Shown here one piece after another: positions 13,302 through 25,173 of a stretch of 64,000 bases of DNA. The translations under genes were made by a program, and so were the position numbers. The stretch is from Lactifluus volemus (Eukaryota > Basidiomycota > Agaricomycetes > Russulales > Russulaceae), in NCBI GenBank assembly GCA_022376515.1, contig WTXI01000103.1:56009-120008 (forward strand), written 5' to 3'. The notes beneath the pieces were generated by a model. It did no database searches. It was not told the DNA's origin and saw only the letters and a list, made by a program, of their open reading frames with translations. The stretch's first letter is position 1, and every line of letters begins with the position of its first letter.

Positions 13302-14818
13302 ATGGGTCATCGGAAGACGCGTGGTATTAATCAAAGACAATGGGGTATGTCTCATGATCACAGGCTACCGCTGGAGCAACTACTCACTTGGATTCAGTAG
13401 ATCCGATTTCTTTTCCACGCGTGACAATCAGATCCTTCCCCGACAATGTCCTCCTCGACATCATCGACCTCTGTCAAATGCCTTGGTACGACTCCCCTCG
13501 ATGGTGGCATCCACTGGTGCACGTATGCCGAAGGTGGAGATACATTGTGCTTGAATCACCACTTCGTCTTGATTTGCAACTTGTATGCAATGCGAACACA
13601 CCCGTGAAGAAGACGCTAGACGTCTGGCCACAAGGCCTCACGATCGTTATAGAGGAATCGAGATTTCGACTCCCTCTGAGTGGAGCTAACATAATTGCTG
13701 CACTCGAGCATCACGATCGCGTGTCCGAAATCAATCTCATCACAACAAGTACTATATTGAATCGACTCAACAAAGTGATGAAGAAGCCGTATCCGGTTTT
13801 GACTAGCCTTCGCCTTCGTATTTGGAAGTCGGCACCGGTGCTTCGCGATACTTTCTTGGGTGGATCTGCCCTGCGTCTAAAGGAACTCAGCTTGATTGGC
13901 ATTCCATTTCCAGCACTACCAAAGATTCTTCCATTTTGCCGTGACCCTGTCGATGTTCAACTCAGGAAGATACCCCATACCGGTTACATCTCACCCGGAG
14001 CTATGGTCACAGCCCTATCCGCGTTGACCAAACTTAAATTCGTTTACATTGGATTCGAATCCCCGGATTCTTGTCCTGATTCAACGAATAGACTTCCGTC
14101 TTCGTTGACACATGTTGTCCTTCCCGTCCTCACCCGTTTGGGGTTCCGTGGCGCTAGCGAGTACTTTGAGGATCTTGTGGCTCGGATCGACACTCCTGCT
14201 ATTATTTACGTCAACACATGGTTCTTCAATCAACTCGATTTTGACATTCCACATTTCCTCCAGTTTATTGGTCGCACACAGATCCCCGCGTCCTTCGAGG
14301 AAGCGAAGCTGTACTTTGTTGATGAAGGCGTCTTCATCCACTTTGGTCATCGTGACCCACCCGGAGAGAAGGGATTTCGGATCGCTCTATCTATCATGAC
14401 ATCATGCCATGTGTTGGATTGGCAAGTTGCATGTCTAGCTCAAATATGCAGCAAGATTTCGCCTTTCTCATCGAATGAAGAGCGGCTTCTCATCGCTACC
14501 AGTCACCCTGGGTATGAGAGTACAACGAATGTAGTATTTTCAGATTGGAAAGACTACGTGGATAACCCCCAATGGCTGGAAATCTTCCATGCATTTTCGG
14601 CTTTGCGGCACATGCGTATACCGCCCAAACTGGGTGATATTATTGCATTTGCGCTGCAAGAGCTCACTGGGGCAAGGACCATGGACGCATTATCTATGCT
14701 GGGTCATCTCTACCTTCCATTCAGCTCTGCATCTACGCTGCAAGCAATACAGCCATTCATTTCCTCGCGCCAGCGTTCCAATCACCCTGTCACTGTCCAT
14801 CTCACGGAAATCGACTAA
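13302..14818 (+). CDS. F-box-like / LRR-type protein, paralogue C (2 exons)
   Basis: Exons 13302-13344 and 13398-14818, intron 13345-13397 with the most canonical splice sites of the set (GTATGT...TTCAG), 487 aa. The F-box-like region begins FPRVTIRSFPDNVLLDIIDL, followed by WWHPLVHVCRRWRYIVL. Relative to A and B there is an insertion before the conserved VVFSDWKDYVDNPQWLEIF motif (GYESTTN). It is the most divergent copy in the F-box-like region (SLPD to SFPD, DIFD to DIID). Intact. Role as SCF adaptor is by family only. Confidence 0.8.
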
Positions 14819-16526
14819 CTGTCGTGGTTAATGTTCTCATTTGCTAGTATTTGTCTGGATAACCCAACCCTCCCTGTGATTGACACCTCCCCGCAGCAGC
14901 TCTTTGCTGCTTCTTATATTTTGTTGTACGATACTCAGGTGGCCCGCACTTTGGCGGCTCAGACCAGGAGAAATATAAATTAACGTCGTGGTTGCGTGTT
15001 ATGGACTGACTCGGCAAGTCAGGCATAAACAGCCGTGGCACAACTGGCGATATTGATCGCTACAGCGAATGACTGTAGTCATTTCAAGAGAAATTTAGCA
15101 GCTCCTCTGCGAAACACTGCGGACTAATTCTAGGGACACAAAAGTCTATTCAAGACACGAATAAGACGGGTCGGTACATGGTCTGCGGACTCCCGGGCCG
15201 AGTTTACAACCATTCCAATGGGGCGGTGGGAACGGAGGCATTTAGTTAGGTACTCGATTGCGTGGGCGACTGAGCGAGAAGGTCTGGGAAGAATCAGCTT
15301 CTACCAACATACCAGAAGTACTGTACGTGGAAACATTGACTATGGTATGTCGATTCCCACGACCTTCCTTTTCGTCGGTCACGCGCCTCGCCCTTTAGTT
15401 CCTTTACAACGCAATTACCTCTGCCTCCACGTGGTACAAATTTTTGTATACGTCGCCACCTCGGTTCCACAGCCAGCATTTCCGCTTCCTGGCGAGCGTC
15501 TTTGAGTCGACGTGATTCCCTTCAGGTCTGACCGATCTCATCTCTTTTTCTTCCTTTTTCTCATTTTCCCTTGTCGTGTGTGAATGTGATAGTTACACGC
15601 AATTCCCACTTATCGTTGGCCTCGCTCAAAGTCTAGTAGTGTCCAGAGCGGATAGAATCCCCAAACAGTGGCGCCTCTGCGAAAGCGACGATTGTGAGTG
15701 TGTTGTATTCCACACCACCTTTAGAACTGAACGCCCCTCTCAGATCCCAGCGCTTGAGGCGTAACGCGACCACCACTGGCATACATATCAGCAACACTTA
15801 CTTGTTGACGTTGTCAGGCGTCGCTCTCTATACCTCAGGCTCCTCTGTTGGAGGTTGCACTCGGAACGTACTGCTCAACCGTTGCTGTGTCCCGCCCTCA
15901 GCACGCGAACGACCTTTATTTCCTGCGATTCCAAGTCAGCAGATACTTCAAGATATGTGTCGGCTTGTGGATAGAATTGTTAACATTCGGGAGAGTACGT
16001 ACAGCCCTGTCCCTCCACTTATGTGGAACGATGGCTGTTGGGTGTAAATAATAAGCGCTCTCGTGCACTATCCCTATCGCTGCTCATCGCGGTGGACTTT
16101 GCCTTCGATGTTCCTCTTCTCGGGGACATCTTTGCATCGTTCGTTAGTACACTTGTACTTTATACATGATACTTAATGACACTCAGAGTGGATGTTGTGC
16201 TCTATCGCTGCCAGATGGGTGACCGTATTCTCCTGGGCTCAGGGTTGTGGTCCACGTGGATCATGTGTTAGTGACATGCGTCGTGCGGCCTCAACCACAC
16301 AGCCTCTCTGCGGCCCTCAGCTGAACTACCAACGTCTCTGTCGAAGAGTTCTCTTTCTCGCAGGTACGTCCAGAATCCATATCCCTCACTGCAATAGCAG
16401 TCTAAGCTAACTCTGTGCTTGCTAAGGTTGAATTTAGAATCACTAGCAGTCACACTCGACAGTCCATTAACTACCCTGGTCTACCCATCTTCTCAACGAA
16501 AGTTTCGAGGGAAAGGGCAGGTCATT
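14819..16526. other. Inter-gene spacer of tandem unit 4
   Basis: About 1.7 kb, homologous to the other spacers. No gene supported. The spacing from stop codon to next start differs between units because of indels of tens to hundreds of bases. Confidence 0.6.
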
Positions 16527-18052
16527 ATGCGTCACCGGAAAGCACGTATTAGTCAAAAACGACCGGGTACGTCTCATGACCATAAGCCGCCGCTGAAGCA
16601 ATCACTCACTTGGATCGAGTAGACCCGACTTCCTTCCCACGCGTGACAATCGGATCCCTCCCTGACAATGTCCTCCTCGACATCTTCGACATCTATCGAA
16701 CGTCTCGCAACATCCCCCCCTCCTATCCGTGGTGGCACGTGCTGGTTCACGTATGCGGAAAGTGGAGATACATTGTATTTCAATCGCCGCTTCGTCTTCA
16801 TTTGCAACTTGAATGCAATGCGAACACACCCGTGAAGAAGACGCTAGATGTCTGGCCACGCGCCCTTCCTATCGTCATAGTGGAATCGAGATCGCGACTC
16901 CCTCTGAGTGGAGCTAACATTATTGCCGCACTCGAACACCACGATCGCGTATCCAAAATCTTTCTCAATATGTCAAGTACTGTGTTGAAGCGACTCAACA
17001 AAGTGATGAAGAAGCCATATCCAGCTTTGACATATCTTCACCTGAGAAATATTTCAAATTCGAAGTCGGCACCGGTGCTTCGCGATACCTTTTTGGGTGG
17101 ATCTGCCCCGCATCTCCAGCTTCTCGACTTGGACGGTATTCCATTTCCGGCACTACCAAAATTGCTTCTATCTTGCCATGATCTTGTCAAAGTTTACCTC
17201 AAGAAGATACCCAATACCGGTTACATTTCACCCGAAGCTATGGCCACAGCCCTATCCGCGTTGACCAAGCTTGAATTCTTCCTCATTGAATTCGAATCCC
17301 CAGCTTCTCGTCCTGATCCAACGAATAGACCTCCGACTTCATTGACACGTGTTGTCCTCCCCGCTCTCACCCGTTTGACGTTTCACGGCGCTAGCGAGTA
17401 CTTTGAGGATCTTGTGGCTCGGATCGACACTCCTGCTATTCTTTCCATCCGCACAGAGTTCTTCAATCAGCTCGATTTTGACATTCCACATTTCCTCCAG
17501 TTTATCAGTCGCACACAAATCCCCGGGTCCTTCGAGGAAGCGAAGCTGGACTTTGATGGTAAAAACGCCTACATCCACGTTGGTCATCGTGACCCACCGG
17601 GAGGGAAGGAATTTGAGATCGTTCTGTCTATCACGATATCGTGTCATGCGTTGGATTGGCAAGTTGCATGTCTAGCTCAAATATGCGGCAAGATTTCGCC
17701 CTTTTTATCCAGTGTAGAGCGGCTTCTCATCGCTGACCCTTCCTTTCACTATGAGAGTATAATTGTTATACCGTTTACAGATTGGAAAGACTATGTGGAT
17801 AACCCCCAATGGCTGGAGATTTTCCATGCATTTTCGGCTTTGCATCACATGCGTATACCTCACAGATTGGGTGGGATCATTGCATCTGCGCTGCTAGAGC
17901 TCACTGGGGAAAGGGTCATGGACGCGTTGCCTATGCTACACCACCTCTATCTTCCATACTCTGCATTCACGCAGCAAGCAATACAACCATTCATTTCCTC
18001 ACGCCAGCGTTCCAATCACCCTGCCACTGTCCATCTCACAGAAATGGACTGA
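16527..18052 (+). CDS. F-box-like / LRR-type protein, paralogue D (2 exons)
   Basis: Exons 16527-16566 and 16620-18052, intron 16567-16619, 490 aa. The first exon starts MRHRKARIS like paralogue A. The F-box-like region reads FPRVTIGSLPDNVLLDIFDI then WWHVLVHVCGKWRYIVF and TLDVWPRALPIVI. It has its own insertion (FHYESIIVIP) before DWKDYVDNPQWLEIFHAF, parallel to but different from that of copy C. The copies therefore vary in length at one surface position of the C-terminal part. Intact. Confidence 0.82.
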
Positions 18053-18797
18053 TTGTCAGGTGTCTGGATTGTTGTCTATGTGTCGTCATCAATGTTTTCC
18101 ACTTCTCTTTTTGCTAGTACCTGTCTTTATAGCCATTCCTCACCCCTCCCTGTGATCGCCCCCTCCCCACAGCAGCTCTCTGCTCCCTGTAATTTGATGT
18201 ATGATAATCGGGTGGCCCGCACTTTGGTGCCTGAGGCCAGGAGAAATACAGATCAATGTTGTCGTTGCGTGTTACGGAGTGACACCCGGTGAGTCGGGCG
18301 GAAGGCGTCCACCGCCGGCACACATGGCCATGTAATATTGAAGTCATTCACGAGAAATTTAGCTGCTCCTCTACAAAACACTACAGACATTTCGCCGGGA
18401 CACAAAAGTCTACTTAAGACCGGAACAAGACGGAATGTGGAGGTAGCAGGTGGTCGAGGAGGAGGAGAAAGTAACGAACTGAGGCCCATATTGCTCGCCT
18501 TACCACAAACACTCCAAACTGTAAGATTTAATGCTCGTTATCTCACCAAATTTGATGCGACATGGCCGCCCATCTTGCACGAGCGCAAAGCCAGATTTCC
18601 CCTTCGGCCTGCGGGATCGCCCTGCTTAATCCATTGCCCGAGAGAGTGCGCATAGCATTCATCACGATGTATTGATGCGGTGGCCAAGCGTTCGGAGCAT
18701 GTCCCATTGCAGCCCATCATCGATGAGGGTCACTTGGACGCGCGTGCAGAAGGATCCCCAGAGGTTAGGGCCAAAATACTGGAATTGAGTATCGTAG
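18053..18797. other. Spacer of a fifth tandem unit, first piece
   Basis: Homologous to 8274-8980 up to ATACTGGAATTGAGTATCGTAG. Homology then stops and resumes at about 20716, so unit five is interrupted by 1.9 kb of other DNA. No gene. Confidence 0.6.
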
Positions 18798-18919
18798 CTG
18801 TTTGTGGTGGAGCTTCGACGGACGCGCAAAAAAAAAAGAGCAGATGATCAAACTCCCATTGGTCGGAATGCTCGACTGATCGTGACAGAAATGCGAGTAC
18901 CTCTCCCCAGACTACCCCG

Positions 18920-19500
18920 CATGCCACAGGCTGCTATAGAGAAATGATATACTGCAAAGAGAGGGTGTTCCTAATGATGATGAGGAGCCTGCGGCAAACC
19001 TGACGTACTTGATATCAGCAAACGAGTCGAGGGGACAACTGTCGCCTGTTATTTCCCTTTGGTAGGCCAGGATCACCTTGTGATCTCCTCCAATCATGAT
19101 TTCAACTGCATCACCGTGACACAAAACTCCTGTGATGTCATTGTATTGCAAACCGAAATTCGGCGTAGCGTTATCGTCATGGTAGTGATACTGTAGTACA
19201 ACTCTATTTCGATAGGTAAGCAAGGGGGGCCAGACATCCAATTTTTTCCTCACAGGAGTGCTGTCGCTGCACCAAAGTCACAGGTTGAGACGGAGTGGGG
19301 ATGTGTCGCCGTTTTTGGCATACGTGCGCCAACCTATTGGCTATACAACTTGCTCCCCCAATCCCACTCCGAGTCAGAGTACAGTCGGGGGAAATCGAAG
19401 ATGTCTAGGAGGACATTACCTGGGAGAGAATGGATTGTACCAAGTCGTAAAATATGATCTGCGCCATACAGTAAGTCATCATCGTGAGCACAGCGCATAA
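18920..19500 (-). pseudogene. Antisense relic of a divergent F-box-like gene
   Basis: On the minus strand three frames together give the F-box order: LGTIHSLPGN..LLDIFDF at about 19440-19380, an AHVC-type segment at about 19330, and RKKLDVWPPLLTYRNR at about 19250-19200. A continuous open stretch follows to about 19016 (DITGVLCHGDAVEIMIGGDH). Frames change between the pieces and stops lie between them, so it is not a working gene. It is clearly more diverged than the four plus-strand paralogues. Confidence 0.5.
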
Positions 19501-20715
19501 CACACCCCTCGTCCTCGAACTGAGCTCTATCCCTTCCGGTGAAGTACCATGCACCTTCCCATATTGTGAGACTTAGAAGGTAGATCCTTTGGATCAGAAA
19601 GGTGAATCATGGGCGATATCAATGTTAATTGATCGGGTACTTGGTGATAGTTGGTAGTTGACCTTTCCGAGTCGAGCGCTCCCAATTAGGGATTCGTGCA
19701 TACGAAGTTCTAGATAAGTCAGATGGGAAGGCATTTGGGGTACTTCCGAGTCTTCATCGAAGGATGTGGTAACGAAGAGGGGAGCAGGAAGTGTGGTTAA
19801 TACGGCAAATATGGGGAATGGAGTCCATCGTTTGTGATGTTTTTCTGCACGCGTGAATGTCGGGATGGGGGAGCGTTCTTGAGGGTGTTTCAGATCCAGA
19901 GCCCATATACGCCCTCTTTAATAGAACACACCTGATTCCATTGTAAATGCCAAAGAGCCGTGTGCTTGGATGAACATAAGTTGCATGGTAGGAGTGATGC
20001 ACGGAATGTGATGTTTGGATGTGGACCCAGATGATGAAAGGAAGAGGGGGTGCGGTGAGCGTAATTGTTGAGGGGATAGGATTAAAAATCGTCGCCCTTG
20101 CATCGAGGGTGAATTTGAGCACCCAAATGAGACGGAAAATTGAGTGAGGTAGACTAGGTCAGAGATGAATGGTAGGGGTGGACCGTCGCCTGGAGCAACT
20201 AGGCTGGGCAGGACAGGGACTAGAAGACTGTCAGGGTTGTTGAGGAATGAGGGTTAAAGGGAGAATGTAAACGTACTCTTCATACGGAGTCCGACCGCAA
20301 GATTTGGCCGATCTGTACTAAGTAAACTTCGCCAGGTGGCACCGTGGCACCGCGCAATGGGCCGCCTTGAAGTTTAGCTCGAGAAATTTAGGCCTGAGCG
20401 ACGACATAGTCCTGTCGTCAGCTTTCGCATGGAAAGTTGAGCCAAGTAGATAGATTGTGTGAAGGATGGACATGCACGGGTAGAGAAAATGGAGTCAACC
20501 ACGAGGAATCATCCGGAGGATTTTCGGTGAGAGGAATGTAGATCGGAAAAGTTCTGATAGAAGCTAAATGCGTGGGGAGTCATCAAGGGAAGTAATGTTT
20601 GATAGAGGAGAGGGTGATAGAAACGACATCGACATTGCGAGGCGCACCCGCGCGTGGTGCAACAGTGTAATGTACAAGTTGAAGGGCTTTCGATGAAATG
20701 ACGCTCCCGTGAGGG
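19501..20715. other. Unassigned DNA inside the 1.9 kb interruption
   Basis: Nothing recognisable. A 122-codon minus-strand open frame (19754-20122) has no motif and no support. The edges of the interruption (18798 and 20715) are defined only by loss and return of homology to 8980-9000. Confidence 0.4.
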
Positions 20716-21226
20716 AACAATTCCCACTCAACACGACCGTACTCACCACTTGGTCGTCACACCTCTCGCCCCTTGCTTCCCTAATACAATCACCTATGCC
20801 ACCTGGTACAAATTTCCCATTTTATGTCAACGTCACTTGAGTATCCATGCCAGCATTTCCGCTTCGTGACGAGCATCTCCGAGCTCGAGTCCTCGAGTCA
20901 GCGTGTTCCCCTTCAATTTATCAAGTCACATGTTCTCCTCTGTCTTTCTTCCTTTTCTTCTTTGATCCTATCCGCAACACACCCACACACACGTGGTCGT
21001 CCATTGCGATCTCATATGGACTATGATAGTGAGTCGTAATTCGTTCTATCTTGTGCTCTTTTCATTTCTCCCCTTGAGACCGTGACCCTTCCCTTTTTGT
21101 GGAACCTCTTTGATGCCATATCTACCATGCCCCGAGGAGCGAAGTCTAATGGTACTCAAAACGAGCAGAATGCCATACGAACAGTGGTAGCTTCCTGGAA
21201 ATGAGCCAAGACGTTTGTGAGTGAGC
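20716..21226. repeat. Spacer of the fifth unit, second piece
   Basis: Collinear with about 8999-9497: shares CAACACGACC, GTCACACCTCTCGCCCCTT, GTATCCATGCCAGCATTTCC and GAGCCAAGACGTTTGTGAGT. Ends at the 9-bp sequence TGAGTGAGC, which is duplicated at 23571-23579. The copy continues at 23571. Confidence 0.8.
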
Positions 21227-21829
21227 AGCTGACCCAGCTCTCCCCCACTCTTACATTTCCTTAAAAGGAAGGTATTACAAATCTTATGCAATTACCATGC
21301 CACGTGCATGTGTTATTTGTTCTTGTTGGCACGATGTTGATTTTCGTGCCTCTGCTGCGTCCTCCTGTCCCTCCCTCTGTCCCCTCTGTCGCCGTCTCTG
21401 TCGTAGCCTCTGCTGTCGCCACCGCTCCCCGTCTGGCGCTGCCACATGTCTCCACGCCCCCGCCGCCTTACCGCGACTGCATCGCCTCCTGTGCGCGTTG
21501 TCGCCCCAACGCCCCCCACTGCTGCCTCCTCCCCCTCCCCTCCTCCTGTGCCTCTGCCTGTGCCTCCACCGCTTTCGCCTCCTCCGCATCGGCGCTTACG
21601 GACCCACTGGCACTGTGGGGCGGTCCACGGTGTCACGCTGCCCTGACGCCTTCTGCACCTCCTCCCCGGTACGTTGTCATGCTGCTTCCCCCGCCCCAAT
21701 GTGTCCTGACTCTTTTGCCTCCCCCTTCTCTATCTCTGCCTCCTGCTCCTGCTCTGCCCCTTGCGCCGCCGCCGCCCCTGTCTGCACCACCACCTCGTCC
21801 ACCTCCTGCGTCACCCGTCTCCTGCGCCG

Positions 21830-22140
21830 CTGCCTCCGCACCTCCTGCGCTTCCCGTGCTTCCCGCATCTCCCGCGCCTCTTGGGCATGCTGGGCCTCCT
21901 GCGCTTCCCGTGCCCCTTGCACCTCCCGCGCCTCCCGCACCTCCTGCATCTCCCGCACCTTCCGTGCCTCCCGCGTCTCCCGCTTCTCCCGCGCCTCCCG
22001 TGCCTCCCGCGTCTCCCGTGCCTCCCGTGGTCTCCCGCACCTCCCGCGTCTTCCGCACCTCCCGGGTTTCCCGCGCCTCCCGTGCCTCCCGTACCTCCTG
22101 CGCCTCCCGCGTCTCCCGCACCTCCCGCGCCCCCCTACCG
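21830..22140. repeat. C-rich 9-bp minisatellite
   Basis: Imperfect tandem copies of CCTCCCGCG-type 9-mers (CGCCTCCCGCACCTCCCGC and similar). The period is a multiple of three and the repeat lacks stops, so long proline/alanine or arginine/glutamate-rich frames open on both strands. These are composition artefacts, not genes. Confidence 0.85.
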
Positions 22141-22895
22141 GATCACACACGCCCCCCCATCTGGATCACTCCAAATTTCTTGCCCATTTCTTGCTCAATC
22201 ACCACATTTTGCATAGTACCATGTATTACATTATTTTGAATAAATTTTTTTTTGGTAGAAATTGTAGTGTGTGGCGAAATTAAACAAAAAAGGTGTGTTT
22301 GTCACACCTGAGACTCTGAGAGTTTACAATATTTCCAAAATGGCATGCTTTGCTCGCAACAGCCAATCAGAGCCTGAGGGTTAGTAATACCGGCCTCATC
22401 TGGCCCGAAAATCCCGTCGGCGCTTCTAACTTAGTGTATTAGTCGACTACGATTTACATAATAAATGTATTTCTACACTCCTCCTTTTGCAATGATCTTT
22501 AGATTCGTGTGATCTCGGCCGTTCGATGTTTCCGACTTGTCTAAACACTTCCTTTTGCAATTGGATGGCTGTTGCACTGGTCAGCCTGCCAACGCTTCCC
22601 TCGACTCCTTGACTGCAACATCGAAACGCTATCAATCAACCCCTGCATGAAAAGACTATCTTTGCTGTGCATGGAACCTCTCATCGATCTGTTCGCAATG
22701 GAGACGTTCTCATTGTTGATGCCGAAGCTACGGATACCGGTGTGCTACCTTTAGCCCTCCGCTTTCTGCAGGTTTCTCCATGGGTGAAACAGACCCGTTC
22801 TCTCTTCTTCATCGTTTGCGCGGAGTTGTACCACGTTCAAGTTCACGCAAGGTCCGGCGTGGCCCCAGCCTCTCAATCGGGCAACCCGGCTATGG

Positions 22896-23141
22896 TTGTC
22901 CCACTGGCAACCGCAGCCTTTTCTGATCGATCATCTTGAAGGTGAAGACGCTATGGACCCATTTTGGGCCATGGTCTCTGGGGGCGTTTTTGCTGGACAC
23001 TTCCCAGGCATCGAGTCGCTCAGTGGTTCTGTAAATCCGCAAAAATTGGAGCAGTTTGGACAGCTGCCTTTCTATGCGCTCCCGAATGCCCCACAGATAT
23101 ACATTCTGAGCTGGGTTAGTGATGGCCTGTGGCAATGGTGA
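22896..23141 (+). CDS. Unassigned short open frame inside the 2.34 kb element
   Basis: 81 codons ending WVSDGLWQW, where a GTGAGT splice-donor-like sequence follows. Contains DPFWAMVSGGVFAGHFPG. Not recognised. It could be an exon fragment carried by the non-autonomous element. No support beyond an open frame with ordinary composition. Confidence 0.2.
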   Translation: MSHWQPQPFLIDHLEGEDAMDPFWAMVSGGVFAGHFPGIESLSGSVNPQKLEQFGQLPFYALPNAPQIYILSWVSDGLWQW

Positions 23142-23570
23142 GTTAAAGTTAACATGGTAGTAATGTGGCGGATGAAGCCTCGCACCTGTAATTGTTCGTC
23201 AATAGTTTTCAGGGTAAAGGTCGTGAGTTTCACACTGGGAAGAACAGCCAGCTTTCGGTCTTCCGATTTTCTCGCCTTCATTGAGGTCCCAGTTACTGGA
23301 CCAACATCTTCCACGCTGAATCACTCCTAGTTACCAAATCCGTGTCAAAAAACATTCGAGTTTGTATGTTAACGTACAAATAATAAAGTCCTGTCTTCAT
23401 ACCGGTCAATACATCACACTACTTGCAACCTGCATAGTCCGCAAGCAAGGTGGCCGACGACGACGTCGGCATTTCCCTAGTGTCTATTATGCTCCTATAA
23501 GCCCCCGGCTATGTCTAGCCCGGGAGCCGTAAGATAGCCGGTGTGAGAGTGGGGGAGGCGAAGGACGGTT

Positions 23571-23645
23571 TGAGTGAGCTGCCTTCTCCGTACTCCACAC
23601 TACCGCTGTGACCGCTTCTCTCAGATTTCTTGTGTCAGCGGTGTA
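23571..23645. repeat. Spacer of the fifth unit, third piece
   Basis: Collinear with 9490-9561 (GAGCTGCCTTCTCCGTACTC, CGCTTCTCTCAGATTTC, GTGTA). Homology then ends a few tens of bases before the left inverted repeat of the giant element, and resumes at 61581. Confidence 0.8.
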
Positions 23646-23675
23646 TACGGTAAACCATTAGCCCGCCTGACCACA

Positions 23676-24030
23676 TAGTCAAACTACAATGTATCGAATG
23701 AATCGCTCAGCGAAGCCATACAATGTATCGACTCGATCGGGGCCAGCGCGCCCGCTAGTCATCCAGCGGACATACCATATTAGGAAGAGTGGCAGTGACC
23801 TTTTGGCTTACACATCACTGTTGCTGATGCCACTACCACTGCTGCCATTGCCGGTTGCACCAACACTGCCGATGCTTGAGAGTGATCCCACTATTCAAAC
23901 CTACCACATCAAAATTGGCTACTGCCCCCATTGCCGATGCTATCGCTGTTGCGCTGCCGCCCTTGCCACTGCCACCCCTTGCTGCTGTCACCGACGTTGC
24001 TGCCATCACCGACGTTACTGCTGTCGCCGA
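23676..24030 (+). repeat. Left terminal inverted repeat of the giant element
   Basis: Pairs with 61226-61580 in inverse orientation. Differences by eye include C/T and G/A near 23733-23740, T/C and A/G near 23795-23803 and a GC/CG swap near 23855. The repeat runs directly into the 19-bp tandem array, so arrays lie subterminally at both ends. Confidence 0.9.
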
Positions 24031-24770
24031 CGATGCTCACTGCTGTTGCGAATGTTGCTGCCGTCACCGACGCTCACTGCCGTCACCGACGCTCACTGCC
24101 GTCACCGACGCTCACTGCCGTCACCGACGCTCACTGCCGTCACCGACGCTCACTGCCGTCACCGACGCTCACTGCCGTCACCGACGCTCACTGCCGTCAC
24201 CGACGCTCACTGCCGTCACCGACGCTCACTGCCGTCACCGACGCTCACTGCCGTCACCGACGCTCACTGCCGTCACCGACGCTCACTGCCGTCACCGACG
24301 CTCACTGCCGTCACCGACGCTCACTGCCGTCACCGACGCTCCTTGCCGTTGCCAACACCAATGTTGCTGCCGTCGCCGACATTCACTGCCGTCACCGACA
24401 TTCACTGCCGTCGCCGACATTCACTGCCGTCGCCAACATTCACTGCCGTCGCCGATGCTCCTTGGCTGCCGTCGCCGACATTCACTGCCATCGCCGACGC
24501 TCCTTGCCGTCACCGACGCTCACTGCCGTCACCGATGCTCCTTGCCGTTGCCGACGCTCCTTGCCGTTGCCGTCACCAATGTTGCTGCCGTCGCTGACGC
24601 TCCTTGCCGTCACCAAGGTTGCTGCCGTCGCCGACATTCACTGCCGTCACCAATGTTGCCGCCGTCGCCGACATTCACTGCCGTCACCAATGTTCCTTGT
24701 CCTTGCCGTCACCAATGCTTCTTGCCGTCACCAATGTTGCTGCTGTTGCCGACGCTTTTTACCGGACGCC
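24030..24770 (+). repeat. 19-bp tandem array (CGTCACCGACGCTCACTGC)
   Basis: From about 24063 to 24340 the 19-mer is repeated essentially perfectly about 14 times, then degrades into variants (GACATTCACTGCCGTCGCC and others) to about 24770. Because 19 is not a multiple of three and the unit lacks stops, all three plus frames are open for 300 or more codons. These frames are repeat artefacts. The core TGCCGTCAC/TGCCGAC recurs in the other arrays of the element. Confidence 0.93.
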
Positions 24771-24849
24771 CCTTGCCATCACCGACGATGCCGCTGCCGC
24801 TTTCATTGCCGCTGTCCCAGACGATCACTGCCGCTGCCACCTTTGTTGC

Positions 24850-25090
24850 CACTGTCGACGTGACGGTACCTCTCTTGCCGACATTGTTGCCGATGGTACC
24901 ATTATTGCCGGTGTTACCGCTGCTCTGTTGCCACTGCCGCTGTTGCCGACGGTACCACTGATGCCGATGGTACCAGTTGCCGACATTACTGCTGCCTCTG
25001 TTGCCACTGCCGCCCTTGCTGCCGATGCCACGTCCATTACCGATGCTGCCCCCGTTGCCAATGGGCCAATGGCACATCAAAATTGGCACT
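24850..25090 (+). repeat. Degenerate TTGCCGACGGTACC array
   Basis: Repeats of 12-18 bp built from TTGCCGA and GGTACC (GATGGTACCATTATTGCCG, TTGCCGACGGTACCACTG). The same pair of words in the opposite orientation makes up the 28.67-29.05 kb array. Confidence 0.8.
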
Positions 25091-25173
25091 TCAGGGACAT
25101 TGGGACAATGCTACAATAGCCAGACCTCCATTGACTGTGTCTACAGACTCTACCATACTGTAGGCATTGTAAT

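Larger units (their letters stand above)
21227..23570. mobile_element. 2.34 kb DNA element with 9-bp target duplication (MULE-like?)
   Basis: Flanked by TGAGTGAGC at 21218-21226 and 23571-23579, which occurs once in the paralogous empty site near 9489. Subterminal inverted similarity is visible: CTCTCCCCCACTCTTACA near the left end against CCTCCCCCACTCTCACA read inward from the right end. A 9-bp duplication is typical of Mutator-like elements, but no transposase is present, so the class is an inference. Contents: C-rich minisatellite, an AT-rich block related to sequences near 29.2 kb and 43.3 kb, and unassigned open frames. Confidence 0.7.

Noticed and set aside
21286..22283. Long proline/alanine- and cysteine/arginine-rich open frames on both strands
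   Set aside because: They coincide with the C-rich 9-bp minisatellite and have no conserved order.
24030..24770. CRISPR-like array
   Set aside because: Units are directly tandem with no unique spacers and the genome is eukaryotic.
23689..24961. Three overlapping 300-codon plus-strand open frames
   Set aside because: They arise because the 19-bp array has no stop in any frame. The three peptides are rotations of the same repeat; no codon bias or domain.
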